From assembly GCF_000009365.1 (NCBI RefSeq), contig NC_008260.1, forward strand, positions 1,585,501 through 1,649,500: a stretch of 64,000 bases of DNA. The letters are read 5' to 3'. A model generated the notes under the pieces. The model saw only the letters and a list, made by a program, of their open reading frames with translations. It had not been told where the DNA came from and ran no database searches. The DNA is from Alcanivorax borkumensis SK2. GTDB taxonomy: Bacteria > Pseudomonadota > Gammaproteobacteria > Pseudomonadales > Alcanivoracaceae. How positions within the stretch are numbered: the stretch's first letter is position 1; each line of letters opens with the position of its first letter. The position numbers were made by a program, and so were the translations under genes. Shown here piece by piece: positions 9,267 to 18,019 of the stretch.

Positions 9267-9898
9267 TCGGTTTCGGTACTGATATGGCTACGGCACCGTG
9301 ACGGTAATTGCGGCTCAATAACCGACAGCGCGGTTTCCAATAGTAATGGCTGTGCTTCAATCGTTGGGTGAATGCCATCGCCCTGCATCCATCCCTGCTC
9401 GATCACACCCTCCAGAAAAAAAGGTACCCAAGGTACCGAGGTGGACTGCGCAACGTCACGGTATTGCCGTTCAAACAAGGCCGTATATTGCTGCCCATAG
9501 TTGGGGGGGATGCGCATGCCCAACAACACCACGTCGGCCTCTGCCTGCCGCGAGAGTGAGATCATCTGCTTAAGGTTGCTGGCCATGACCATGGGAGACA
9601 GGCCACGCAGACCATCGTTACCTCCTAGTTCCACCACCACCAGATCCGGCTTGTGGCGAGCCAGAAGCGTCGGCAACCGTGCTTTACCGCCAGCAGTAGT
9701 TTCCCCGCTTACCGATGCATTAATCACTGGAAAATCCGGGCACCTTTCCTTCAGCTGTCGGTCCATAAGGGCAACCCAGCCAGATGATTTTTCAATCCCG
9801 TAGGCAGCACTGATACTATCGCCCAGTATCAGCACGCCATTGGCATGAACGGATGCCGCCAGGCACAACAACTGAACCAGCAGAAGATATCTTGCCAT
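9263..9898 (-). CDS. tesA: GDSL esterase/thioesterase I (TesA)
   Basis: A 211-residue periplasmic SGNH hydrolase. A signal peptide (MARYLLLVQLLCLAASVHA) leads into block I GDSIS (Ser28 as nucleophile). Block II Gly is in VSGETTAGG, block III Asn in GGNDGLRG, and block V Asp/His in DGIHP. This is the TesA/arylesterase set: lysophospholipase, acyl-CoA thioesterase and protease activities are known for the family. The ATG at 9898 begins the signal peptide. Its start codon shares bases with the start codon of the divergent ABC gene (palindromic CATG), an arrangement that leaves no intergenic space. Confidence 0.92.
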   Translation of the reverse strand: MARYLLLVQLLCLAASVHANGVLILGDSISAAYGIEKSSGWVALMDRQLKERCPDFPVINASVSGETTAGGKARLPTLLARHKPDLVVVELGGNDGLRGLSPMVMASNLKQMISLSRQAEADVVLLGMRIPPNYGQQYTALFERQYRDVAQSTSVPWVPFFLEGVIEQGWMQGDGIHPTIEAQPLLLETALSVIEPQLPSRCRSHISTETE

Positions 9899-10574
9899 GA
9901 ATACAACGTCTCCCGTTTTGCTTGCCCACAATCTTTGTAAGCGTGTTCAAGGCCCAGAGGGCGGGCTCGATTTGTTGCAGGGTATCACGCTTGAAGTCAA
10001 TGCCGGTGACAGCCTTGCAATTACCGGCCCTTCCGGTTCCGGCAAGTCCACTCTACTGTCATTACTCGCTGGTCTCGATGTACCCACCAGCGGTGACGTG
10101 CAACTGGGCGGTGTCTCATTCAGCCAGGCCAATGAAGATGAGCGGGCACGATTGCGCGGCGAGCAATGCGGTTTTGTCTTCCAGCATTTTCAGCTAATCA
10201 ATGATTTAACTGCGCTAGAGAATGTGATGTTACCGTTGGAAATACTCAACCGTGACCATCGCCGGGAACAGGCTATGCACTGGTTGGAACAGGTGGGGCT
10301 GGGGCGTCGTCAGCACCACTTCCCGGCACAACTTTCTGGCGGCGAACAACAGCGCGTCGCCCTGGCCCGGGCTTTTGTGGTCTCCCCGGCGCTACTGTTT
10401 GCCGACGAACCCACCGGCAGCCTGGATTTCGCCAACGGCGAGCATGTGGCCGATTTATTGTTTTCGCTGAATGCAGAACAGAAAACCGCGTTAGTGCTGG
10501 TCACCCACGACCCTCAACTGGCGGCACGCTGTGAGCGCTCGGTTTGCCTGGCGGAGGGCCGGCTCAGTGTTTAA
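9897..10574 (+). CDS. ybbA: ABC transporter ATP-binding protein, YbbA type
   Basis: A 225-residue ATPase of the LolD/MacB/FtsE-like group. Walker A GPSGSGKST is at 44-52, the signature LSGGEQQRVALARA near 144, Walker B LLFADEPTGSLD near 166 and the switch His in LVTHDPQ. Its partner is the large permease that follows, so the pair corresponds to E. coli YbbA-YbbP, encoded beside tesA there too. These systems act in envelope biology (extraction or movement of hydrophobic substrates) rather than classical import; the substrate is not known. The 3' end overlaps the permease start by 8 bp. Confidence 0.92.
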   Translation: MNTTSPVLLAHNLCKRVQGPEGGLDLLQGITLEVNAGDSLAITGPSGSGKSTLLSLLAGLDVPTSGDVQLGGVSFSQANEDERARLRGEQCGFVFQHFQLINDLTALENVMLPLEILNRDHRREQAMHWLEQVGLGRRQHHFPAQLSGGEQQRVALARAFVVSPALLFADEPTGSLDFANGEHVADLLFSLNAEQKTALVLVTHDPQLAARCERSVCLAEGRLSV

Positions 10575-12972
10575 ACCCTGGCGTTCTCCTGCTTTTCGAG
10601 TGCAAGCGATTGCCTTACTGGTAGCCGCTTTCGCCATGACCGCCATGCTGATTCTACGCGACAGCGTGGACCAGCGTTTTAACCAGCGCACGGCGGTTGC
10701 ATTAGGCGCTGACTGGATACTGGAAGGGACCCGCTTTCCAGAGCCCTCCCAACAACAGGCAGTAGCTGACCTTCGCCATGCTCAGGCAGTAAGTTTTTCC
10801 AGCGTACTGATCAACAACGATCAATTCCTGCTCGCCAGCATTCGGGCTTTATCCGAGGATTTCCCGCTCTATGGCGAACTATCCGTCAGCGATAGTCGAT
10901 TCAGCGAACCTTACCCAATAGGACATGGCCCAAAGTCCGGTACCGTCTGGCTGGCAGGTCAGGCGCTGGACCGGCTGGGTTTAAAAACCGGCGAGTTTAT
11001 TACCCTTGGTGAACGCAGTTTTCTCATCACCAAAGTGCTAGTGCAGGAGCCGGACCAGCAGGCGGGCTTTTATAGCATGAACCCACGCGCGCTGATTCAC
11101 CTGGCGGACCTTGAAAGCACCGCAGTGCTTGGCCCGGGCAGCCGCTATCGTCACCACCTATTGGTGGCAGCGGATGATGCCCAGCGAACCGTGCTAGATA
11201 AACAACTCAGCGACACCCTACGTTCGGACCAATCCATTGAAACCGTGGGCACCACAGAACTGCGCAGCCAAGGCCCGGTTGAGCAGATGTTCCTCTGGTC
11301 ACAATTGGCGGTGATGTTAGTGGTGCTGTTGTGCGCTGCGGCCATTTATCTCACCGCCAGCCACCGCGCACGGCAACAACAGACACTGTGTGCCGTCATG
11401 AAAACAGTGGGCGCCCGACAACAGCAAATCGTCCGGCGATTACTGGGTGGCGATGTGCTGGCTCTGCTACTGCCGATTCTTGCCGGGGTCGGGTTGGCGG
11501 TGCTGGTAGGCTGGCAACTCGCAGCCTTACTAGGAGCAGATGGCCTGTTTGTCACCCCCGTAGTCTGGGGGCTGGTGGGGCCTGTGCTGCTCTGGCTTGG
11601 CTTCGCCGCCCCGACCCTGTGGGTCAGCCTGTCGTTGCCCGCTACGGCTTTGCTCAGCGGCCGCGAGGCGCCCGCCAGGCTGGGGCGACGTGTGCTGCTT
11701 ATCGCTATCCTCACCCCGATTCCACTGGCCGCCATCATGACCGGCTCCCTGGCCGCACTCTGGCCACTGCTGCTACTTACCCTTGCGGTATCACTCGGCT
11801 TGCCGATAATTCTGTGGCCGCTGGTAATGCTGATGGACCGCTTCAGTGCCCGGCTTGGTCTCGCTGGCCGGCTGGCTTTGCGCAGGCTCAGCCGTCGCAA
11901 AGCGGCTACCCTACCCTTGTTGGCCGCGCTGATTATTTCCCTCTCCGTGTTATCCCTGTCGGTTCAGACTGGGCGCGAGCTGCTCGGTGACTGGCGGGCA
12001 ACATTGCCTGAGCAAGCCCCCAATTATTTCGTCATCAACTTGTTTGATCAGGATATTGACGATTTCAAGAACTGGCTTACGGACCATAACAGTGAAGCCC
12101 AGCCACTCTATCCAGTCGTTCGGGCACGCCTTACCGAGATAAACGATCAGCCGGTGCGCGACGCCGTTACCAAAGAACAAGACCGTGCCGAGCGGGCCCT
12201 AAACCGGGATCTGTCGCTTACCCAAGCTGCACGTCTGCCCGAGAGCAACAAGCTTACCGACGGCCGCTGGGCAACCGGGCAAGACGAAGTTACGGTGGAA
12301 ACCAAATTGGCTGAATCGCTGGGCCTTGAGTTGGGCGATTCACTCACCTTCACTGGCCCCGGGCCAGCCATTAACGCCACGGTGGTAGGCCTGCGAGAGG
12401 TGGATTGGGAAAGCTTTGCGCCCAATTTCTATTTCATCTTCTCGCCGGACACGTTGAAAGCCCAGAGCCGCACCTGGATTACCAGTTTTTTTCTGCCCCA
12501 AGTGCAGCAAGCGGAGCTGGGAGGGCTGGTGCAGAAATTTCCACAGATCAGCCTGCTGGACGTGAATGCCATCCTCGCCACGCTCCAAGACATCATTGGC
12601 CAAGCTAGCCGCGCCGCTTTTGTGGTGGGTGTGTTGCTGTTACTGGCCGCATTGCTGGTGCTTATGGCCGCGCTGTTGGCGATGACCGATACCTTGCGGC
12701 GCGATAATCACTTGCTGGTGGTTATTGGCGGGCGCCGTGCCTTACTGCGTAAGACCGCCGCACTACAGGCGTTCTATCTGTTCGGTGGTGCGGCGCTATT
12801 AGCCAATTTGATTCATCTGGCCGCATTGATTCCATTGGGCATGCGCCTGTTCGACAGCCAGCTACCGCTAAGCCCCTGGCTGCTACTGCCCTGGAGTATC
12901 GCCGCTCTAGTCACACTGGCCGCTTTGCTAGCACCACCGCTGATGCCCAAAGCATCAGCGACGAGCCACTAA
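10567..12972 (+). CDS. ybbP: Large FtsX-family ABC permease, YbbP type
   Basis: An 801-residue membrane protein with two FtsX-type permease blocks: an N-terminal helix (about 10-27), a large extracytoplasmic domain, helices near 245-420, a second periplasmic domain and C-terminal helices (about 685-790). The domain order is that of YbbP, whose partner ATPase is just upstream. I prefer the GTG at 10567 because GGAGGG sits 8 bp before it and the protein would start VFKPWRSPAF; the in-frame GTG at 10531 lies deep in the ATPase gene. Many bases are shared between gene end and the converging exporter (18-bp overlap). Confidence 0.88.
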   Translation: MFKPWRSPAFRVQAIALLVAAFAMTAMLILRDSVDQRFNQRTAVALGADWILEGTRFPEPSQQQAVADLRHAQAVSFSSVLINNDQFLLASIRALSEDFPLYGELSVSDSRFSEPYPIGHGPKSGTVWLAGQALDRLGLKTGEFITLGERSFLITKVLVQEPDQQAGFYSMNPRALIHLADLESTAVLGPGSRYRHHLLVAADDAQRTVLDKQLSDTLRSDQSIETVGTTELRSQGPVEQMFLWSQLAVMLVVLLCAAAIYLTASHRARQQQTLCAVMKTVGARQQQIVRRLLGGDVLALLLPILAGVGLAVLVGWQLAALLGADGLFVTPVVWGLVGPVLLWLGFAAPTLWVSLSLPATALLSGREAPARLGRRVLLIAILTPIPLAAIMTGSLAALWPLLLLTLAVSLGLPIILWPLVMLMDRFSARLGLAGRLALRRLSRRKAATLPLLAALIISLSVLSLSVQTGRELLGDWRATLPEQAPNYFVINLFDQDIDDFKNWLTDHNSEAQPLYPVVRARLTEINDQPVRDAVTKEQDRAERALNRDLSLTQAARLPESNKLTDGRWATGQDEVTVETKLAESLGLELGDSLTFTGPGPAINATVVGLREVDWESFAPNFYFIFSPDTLKAQSRTWITSFFLPQVQQAELGGLVQKFPQISLLDVNAILATLQDIIGQASRAAFVVGVLLLLAALLVLMAALLAMTDTLRRDNHLLVVIGGRRALLRKTAALQAFYLFGGAALLANLIHLAALIPLGMRLFDSQLPLSPWLLLPWSIAALVTLAALLAPPLMPKASATSH

Positions 12973-14130
12973 CGAAAAGGCAGCCCAAGCGGCCACGCTA
13001 CTGGTGGCCATCAAAGCGGTCATGGGCAGCGTACTGCCGTCGTGGAGTATGCCGAGCACGATGCCAATAAGGCCCGCGAGCAAAAATTGCAAAGCGCCGT
13101 TCAAGCCAGTGGCAGCTCCACTATCGTGGTCAAACAAGTCTAGGAAGCTGGCGATGCCGTTGGGCATGATCAGTGCCACCATGCCGGCCGCCACCATAAT
13201 TAACGGCACCACCAACCACAAGGTCAGCAAGCCTGCTAACGTTAACACCAGCAGCGTCACACACGCGGTCATTTGTAGCGCCAGCGCCACGCGCATAATT
13301 GAGGCGCTGGTATAGCGGCGCAGCAACAAGACATTCAACCGGTTCATGCCCAGCATGGTTACTACGTTGGCTCCGAAATACAGTGGAAACGCTTCCGGGC
13401 TAATGCGGAAATACTCCATGTAAAGAAACGCCGCATCGGTAATGAAGGTAAATAAGGCTGCAAACGCTAGGCCATTGGCCAAAATAAAACCCATGGCCGG
13501 GCGATTGCGCAATACCCGGCCATAAGCCAGGAACATGCGTTGGCGCAGGGGCTCACCACTGGGCTTCACCGCCACACTGGGCAGCATAAATCGCACAATA
13601 CCGAACAGCATCAACCCGTAGAGGGCCAGCATGTAGAAAATGCTCTGCCAGCCAAAAAGCTTAAGCAGCAGCGCCCCCAGTGCTGGAGCAAGTAGCGGCG
13701 CCATCAGCATAACCAGGCCAATAGTGGTCATGACCTTAGCTGCCTCCTTACCTGTGAAGTGGTCTCGCACCGAGGCGGCGGCGATCACCACGGTGGCGCC
13801 GCCGCCCAGGGCTTGTAAAAAACGCAGCACATAAAGCATGTCGATACTGGATGACAGCGGGATACTTAAGCAGCCGAGAATGAACAGACACAGCCCCACA
13901 TAGGCTACCGGCTTGCGGCCAAACTGATCAGAAAGCGGCCCACCCAACCACTGGCCTGCCGCCACACCCAACACATAGACACTCACCGAGACTTCGACAG
14001 CGTGGATTTCCACCGCAAAATGCCCGGACATGGCCAGTAATGCAGGTAAATAGGTATCAATGGCCAATGGCCCCAGCGCCACCAACGAGGCAAGCAGAAA
14101 TGCCAAGCGGCCGGGAGAAAGAGTTTGCAT
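12955..14130 (-). CDS. Bcr/CflA-family multidrug exporter (MFS)
   Basis: A 391-residue major facilitator with about 12 helices. It begins with the Bcr/CflA-type AIDTYLPAL segment in helix 1, has motif A as GGPLSDQFGRKP between helices 2 and 3, and LRFLQALGGGATVVIAAASVRD around helices 4-5. Such proteins export drugs (chloramphenicol, bicyclomycin) or metabolites by proton antiport. I use the ATG at 14130 (MQTLSPGRLAF) with GGA seven bases upstream; another in-frame ATG lies at 14172. The stop is inside the 3' end of the ybbP homologue, an 18-bp convergent overlap. The substrate is not predictable. Confidence 0.86.
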   Translation of the reverse strand: MQTLSPGRLAFLLASLVALGPLAIDTYLPALLAMSGHFAVEIHAVEVSVSVYVLGVAAGQWLGGPLSDQFGRKPVAYVGLCLFILGCLSIPLSSSIDMLYVLRFLQALGGGATVVIAAASVRDHFTGKEAAKVMTTIGLVMLMAPLLAPALGALLLKLFGWQSIFYMLALYGLMLFGIVRFMLPSVAVKPSGEPLRQRMFLAYGRVLRNRPAMGFILANGLAFAALFTFITDAAFLYMEYFRISPEAFPLYFGANVVTMLGMNRLNVLLLRRYTSASIMRVALALQMTACVTLLVLTLAGLLTLWLVVPLIMVAAGMVALIMPNGIASFLDLFDHDSGAATGLNGALQFLLAGLIGIVLGILHDGSTLPMTALMATSSVAAWAAFSLVARR

Positions 14131-14531
14131 GGGTACATCCTGATACAGTTTCGAGGTCCGGCGATGCGTCATGCATCAAGACTGATGGAAGGCCTATTCT
14201 CAAAGCCTGAGTGAACACATAATCCGGCAGGATGGTAACGTAATCGCTGTGGGCTTTCAGTTACTCAATGAATCTAATTCAGTTTTATTATTAATAACCT
14301 ATTATGCATCAGTAGCTATCATTGCACTCAATAGGGCAAGCCACGGTACACTAAGCCGCTGCTTCAGCCAGAATACGCATTTACCGGCCCGAACAATCAG
14401 GCATAATGCGCCAACGCTCGGCAAGGAAATCATCTCCAACCCCACTTTGCCATGAGCTACGTTAGCATGCCTGCCCGATGCTTAGTGGCGTGCACGAGGG
14501 TTGCGGAACCGTCTAATCACCTAGGAACTTC
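14131..14531. other. Divergent promoter region, AT-rich in part
   Basis: About 400 bp between the exporter and antiporter starts. The part from 14270 to 14330 is much more AT-rich than the surroundings, as expected for a promoter, but I cannot fix -10 and -35 boxes. No credible gene is present. A normal SD (AGGA) precedes the antiporter ATG. Confidence 0.5.
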
Positions 14532-16490
14532 ATGGATTTAAGTGTCCCTTTCCAGCTAGCCATTATCACTGTGGTCGCTTTTCTCTGCCAATGGCTGTCT
14601 TGGAGAATCAAACTCCCTGCCATTTTGCCATTGCTGCTTACCGGTTTGGCGCTTGGCCCGCTTTGGGGTGTACTACAACCCAAAGAACTGTTCGGTGATT
14701 TGCTACTTCCCGGTGTATCCCTGGCGGTCTCTATCATTCTGTTCGAAGGCGCCATGACACTGCGCTTCGATGAAATTCGCGGCTTGGAAAAAACCGTTCG
14801 CCGGCTTGTTACTTGGGGTGCCTTAGTCACCTGGAGCATTGTTACCGTCTCTGCTTGGTGGGTGCTAAAACTCCCCTTGGGTCTAGCTTTACTTTTTGGT
14901 GCGCTGGTCGTGGTGACAGGCCCAACCGTTATTGTTCCTCTGCTACGCAGTGTCCGCCCAGTAAGCAGCGTATCTCGATTGCTGCGTTGGGAAGGCATCG
15001 TTATCGATCCCTTGGGCGCTATTTTTGCTGTATTGGCCTACGAGTTGGTGGTGGCCAGCGGCCAAGATGGGGCCATACTGCACACGCTGTGGCTGTTCTT
15101 CCAGACAATCGGCGTGGGAGCAGCCATCGGTTGTGCTGTGGCTTTCGGCTTGGCCGAGTTGTTGCGTCGGCATCTAATCCCTGAATACTTGCGCAGCTTT
15201 CTGGTGCTGTCGTCCATCATTGGTGAGTTTGTTTTAGCCAATGGCCTGAGTGAGGAATCCGGACTGGTTGCGGTTACCGTAACCGGGATCGTGTTGGCTA
15301 ACCGCAAAGGCGTGCGCACCGACGACATTCTCCACTTCAAAGAAAACCTATCAGTGATGCTGATTTCCGGTCTCTTTATCGTGCTTGCCGCACGATTGGA
15401 AATGAGCGAACTCAGTCAACTCGGTGCTACCGCTCTGGCGGTTTTAGTGATTATTCAGTTCGTTGCTCGGCCATTGTCAGTATGGTTATCTACTCTTGGC
15501 TCCTCACTGAATTGGCGTGAAAAATCACTGCTCGCCTGGATTGCACCACGGGGCATTGTCGCCGCGGCGATCTCGGCCCTGTTCGCCGAACGGTTACAGC
15601 AAAACGGTGTTCCCGGTGCCGAGAAACTGGTGCCACTTACCTTCATGGTGATTATCGGCACGGTGGCATTACAGAGTCTCACCGCCCGTCCACTGGCTCG
15701 CCTGCTGAAAGTAGCAGAGCCGGCGCCACGCGGTTTCCTGATTATCGGTGCTAACCCGGTGGCCCGTGCCATTGGCGCTGCCTTGCAGAAGAACCAATAC
15801 CCGGTCGTGGTCACGGATTCCAGTTGGGAATCCATCCGTTCTGCCCGTATGGAAGGACTAGGAACCTTTTATGGAAACCCGGTCTCACAGCACGCTGACC
15901 AATATTTGGATCTCGTTGGTTACGGAAAACTGCTGGGGTTAAGCCCTCGGCGAGAGCTCAACACTATGGCGACCATGCGCTACCGGCTGGAATTCGGAGA
16001 GCAAAACATCTTTAGCCTGCCCACGCAAAAAACGGAAAAGGAAGTGAAGCATGAGGTCGCCCCGGAGCACCGTGGTGCCACCCTCTTCGCTCCCGACATG
16101 ACCTATGCCCGCCTAGCCAGCCTGCTCAGCCAAGGCGCAGAAATTCGTAAAACGCGGCTGACTGAAGAATTTAGTTTTCAGGCTTACAACGAAACACCAG
16201 GACGCCAAGTTTGGCCATTATTTGCCATTGATCCCCGCGAACATATTGTTGTGTTCTCTGCGGAAGAAAGCCCCGAGCCCAAAGCCGGCTGGTACATTCT
16301 CGGGTTAGTAAAAGAAGATGCTGCCAAGGAAGAAAAAAAGGCTGAAGCTCGTGCAGAGGCGGCCGCCGAAAAGGTAGCCACTGCAAATAAATCAGAGGAC
16401 AAAAACGAGTCAAAAACCCATAAACGTGACGAAAAGACGGACACCAATAAGGGTTCAAAACAAACGGCAGGCAAAACACAGCAAAATTGA
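14532..16490 (+). CDS. CPA1-type Na+/H+ or K+/H+ antiporter with charged tail
   Basis: A 652-residue protein. Residues 1-400 are about 12-13 membrane helices of the NhaP/CPA1 type, with the exchanger motif GPTVIVPLLRSVRP and WEGIVIDPLGAIFAVL (the conserved Asp of the transport site), and IAPRGIVAAAISALF in a late helix. Residues 400-600 form a cytoplasmic nucleotide-binding-like domain (GFLIIGANPVARAIGAALQ, then a second segment). The last 70 residues are almost only Lys, Glu, Ala, Asp, Thr and Asn, a disordered tail unlike the rest. Likely role is pH or salt homeostasis, fitting a marine host; ion choice is unknown. A terminator follows at once. Confidence 0.87.
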   Translation: MDLSVPFQLAIITVVAFLCQWLSWRIKLPAILPLLLTGLALGPLWGVLQPKELFGDLLLPGVSLAVSIILFEGAMTLRFDEIRGLEKTVRRLVTWGALVTWSIVTVSAWWVLKLPLGLALLFGALVVVTGPTVIVPLLRSVRPVSSVSRLLRWEGIVIDPLGAIFAVLAYELVVASGQDGAILHTLWLFFQTIGVGAAIGCAVAFGLAELLRRHLIPEYLRSFLVLSSIIGEFVLANGLSEESGLVAVTVTGIVLANRKGVRTDDILHFKENLSVMLISGLFIVLAARLEMSELSQLGATALAVLVIIQFVARPLSVWLSTLGSSLNWREKSLLAWIAPRGIVAAAISALFAERLQQNGVPGAEKLVPLTFMVIIGTVALQSLTARPLARLLKVAEPAPRGFLIIGANPVARAIGAALQKNQYPVVVTDSSWESIRSARMEGLGTFYGNPVSQHADQYLDLVGYGKLLGLSPRRELNTMATMRYRLEFGEQNIFSLPTQKTEKEVKHEVAPEHRGATLFAPDMTYARLASLLSQGAEIRKTRLTEEFSFQAYNETPGRQVWPLFAIDPREHIVVFSAEESPEPKAGWYILGLVKEDAAKEEKKAEARAEAAAEKVATANKSEDKNESKTHKRDEKTDTNKGSKQTAGKTQQN

Positions 16491-16515
16491 CCTGTTGCCT
16501 CACTGCTAACTAAAG

Positions 16516-16549
16516 AGCCTGCCCAACTTTACTACGGGGCAGGCTTTTT
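16516..16549. terminator. Bidirectional intrinsic terminator
   Basis: A 9-bp stem AGCCTGCCC/GGGCAGGCT (16516-16524 with 16537-16545) followed by TTTT, and preceded by an A-run that makes a U-tract on the other strand. It serves the antiporter gene on the plus strand and overlaps the stop codon of the MerR gene on the minus strand. Confidence 0.85.
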
Positions 16550-16985
16550 AGTTGCTATCAGGGCTCGGCTCTGAATCCTCATCCCCCACAAATGAGTCAA
16601 TCAACCCGCACACTCGACCATCATCCAGCCGACAATCCGGTGCCCCCTGCCATTGCTCCATAGCATCACGCATGCGGTCACTAAGCGCCTGCAGCTCAGT
16701 GATTCGGGTTTCTACCTGATTTAGCCGGTCTTCAATTAAAGTGCGAACCTGACCGCAAGGGGTCTCCCCTTCACGGGATGCGTGGATCAGGGACTGAATA
16801 TCGCTGAGGGTAAAACCTAGAGAACGAGCTTTTAGTGCAAAGCGTAACAACCGCAAGTCCTCAGCGCGGTAATAACGATAGCCGTTATGGCTGTCACGAC
16901 TGGGCGATAACAAACCAATATTCGTATAGTGGCGAACCGTTTCAGCCGTGGTTTTAGCCTGTTTCGCCAGTTCCGATACGCGCAT
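16548..16985 (-). CDS. MerR-family metal-responsive regulator
   Basis: A 145-residue MerR protein. The winged HTH is at residues 1-70 (MRVSELAKQAKTTAETVRHY, then NGYRYYRAEDLRLL), a dimer coiled coil at 80-112 and a metal loop at the end. Cysteines are at 77, 118 and 126. Cys77 at this place marks sensors of +2 ions (ZntR, CadR, PbrR, MerR), where CueR-type +1 sensors have Ser. The C118-X7-C126 loop matches the metal loop spacing of CueR/ZntR. Zn, Cd, Pb or Hg are possible. It starts 5 bp after the exported protein gene, so the two are probably cotranscribed. No efflux ATPase is adjacent. Confidence 0.85.
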   Translation of the reverse strand: MRVSELAKQAKTTAETVRHYTNIGLLSPSRDSHNGYRYYRAEDLRLLRFALKARSLGFTLSDIQSLIHASREGETPCGQVRTLIEDRLNQVETRITELQALSDRMRDAMEQWQGAPDCRLDDGRVCGLIDSFVGDEDSEPSPDSN

Positions 16986-16990
16986 AAATG

Positions 16991-17959
16991 CTACTCCTGA
17001 TGAGAAGACAGGGAAGCTTCAGAATGTGACTGAGCCCACTGCCTCCAGGCTTTTGGTAACGGGCGGTTGTGCGCCGCAAAAAATGCATTCACTGAACCCA
17101 TAATCGTTTCGATGCTCAACTGCTGAGTTAATGCGGTCCCGAAATTTGTCGCTTTTGGGGTTTCAGTCAAGGTGCACTGCAATGCCACATCAGCCAGCGG
17201 CACCACCTCCTGATGGCGCTGCCAGGCCGTCCGCAACGGGCCGGCGAGCCAGCCACATTGCTGGTAGCTCAATGCATACTGACCTTCAAGCCACCATAAA
17301 TAGGCATCATCACCCAAGGCATTAATCAGAACGTTATGCTGTTGCTGGTATTGCCCCATATCGCCGCTGGCAATCCCCCTGCGAAGTAACCAAATCATCG
17401 GTTGTTCCGATTCAAGCTGGTGGGCAGCAGCAACACGCTCACAAGGTTTACCCAGGCATTGGGTCAGCCACAGTTTCAGCGCTGCTGGGCGCCCTTCGGC
17501 CAAATTAGCTAGGTCGGGTAAGCCCGGTGCTGCCCCCAATTGAGCAAGAAATGCCTTGCCACGTTCGCTCTGCAACCAGCGGCGCTTTTCCAACAATGCC
17601 GTTAGTTGCAAACCGGAACTGTAGTCATACCAGTCAGTCAAGGTGTAGGGATTTGCGGCCATGCCTTCAAGGCGTAAAAAACTGATATCGCCGTCAGGAA
17701 AATGCAACCGCACTCGGGCGGCAAAACGGCGGTCGTTTTCATTGAAGCCGGTAATGGCAAACCGGTCGATGGACTGCGCCTTAACCCACGGCTTAATGGC
17801 CACTGTAGGCAACCGCACGATATCCTGGCGCAGCAATAATACGTTCAGTTGCCCCTGCGCCAGATCGGCACGCAATTGCCGTAATACCTCGCTCGCCTGC
17901 ACAGGAAAATAAACCAATAAGAAAAGGAAAAGGCACGCGATTTGTGACCAGCGAGACAT
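16991..17959 (-). CDS. Exported protein of unknown function, cotranscribed with MerR
   Basis: A 322-residue protein I do not recognise. It has a signal peptide (SQIACLFLFLLVYFPVQA, cut near ASE), then a beta-rich segment (about 30-110, e.g. FAARVRLHFPDGDISFLRLEGM), and a helical C-terminal part with repeated AW/WL residues. A Cys pair is in CLGKPCER and single Cys are in QQCGWL and LQCTL, so disulphides in the periplasm are likely. The start is ATG at 17959 (an in-frame TTG lies just before). The next gene, a divalent-metal MerR regulator, follows after 5 bp. A link to metal handling is inference from that spacing alone. Confidence 0.6.
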   Translation of the reverse strand: MSRWSQIACLFLFLLVYFPVQASEVLRQLRADLAQGQLNVLLLRQDIVRLPTVAIKPWVKAQSIDRFAITGFNENDRRFAARVRLHFPDGDISFLRLEGMAANPYTLTDWYDYSSGLQLTALLEKRRWLQSERGKAFLAQLGAAPGLPDLANLAEGRPAALKLWLTQCLGKPCERVAAAHQLESEQPMIWLLRRGIASGDMGQYQQQHNVLINALGDDAYLWWLEGQYALSYQQCGWLAGPLRTAWQRHQEVVPLADVALQCTLTETPKATNFGTALTQQLSIETIMGSVNAFFAAHNRPLPKAWRQWAQSHSEASLSSHQE

Positions 17960-18019
17960 CAAAATAGACCCGGAAATAATAATAGGACGACCCTACCACA
18001 GGGCGCAGCTCGATCGGCA

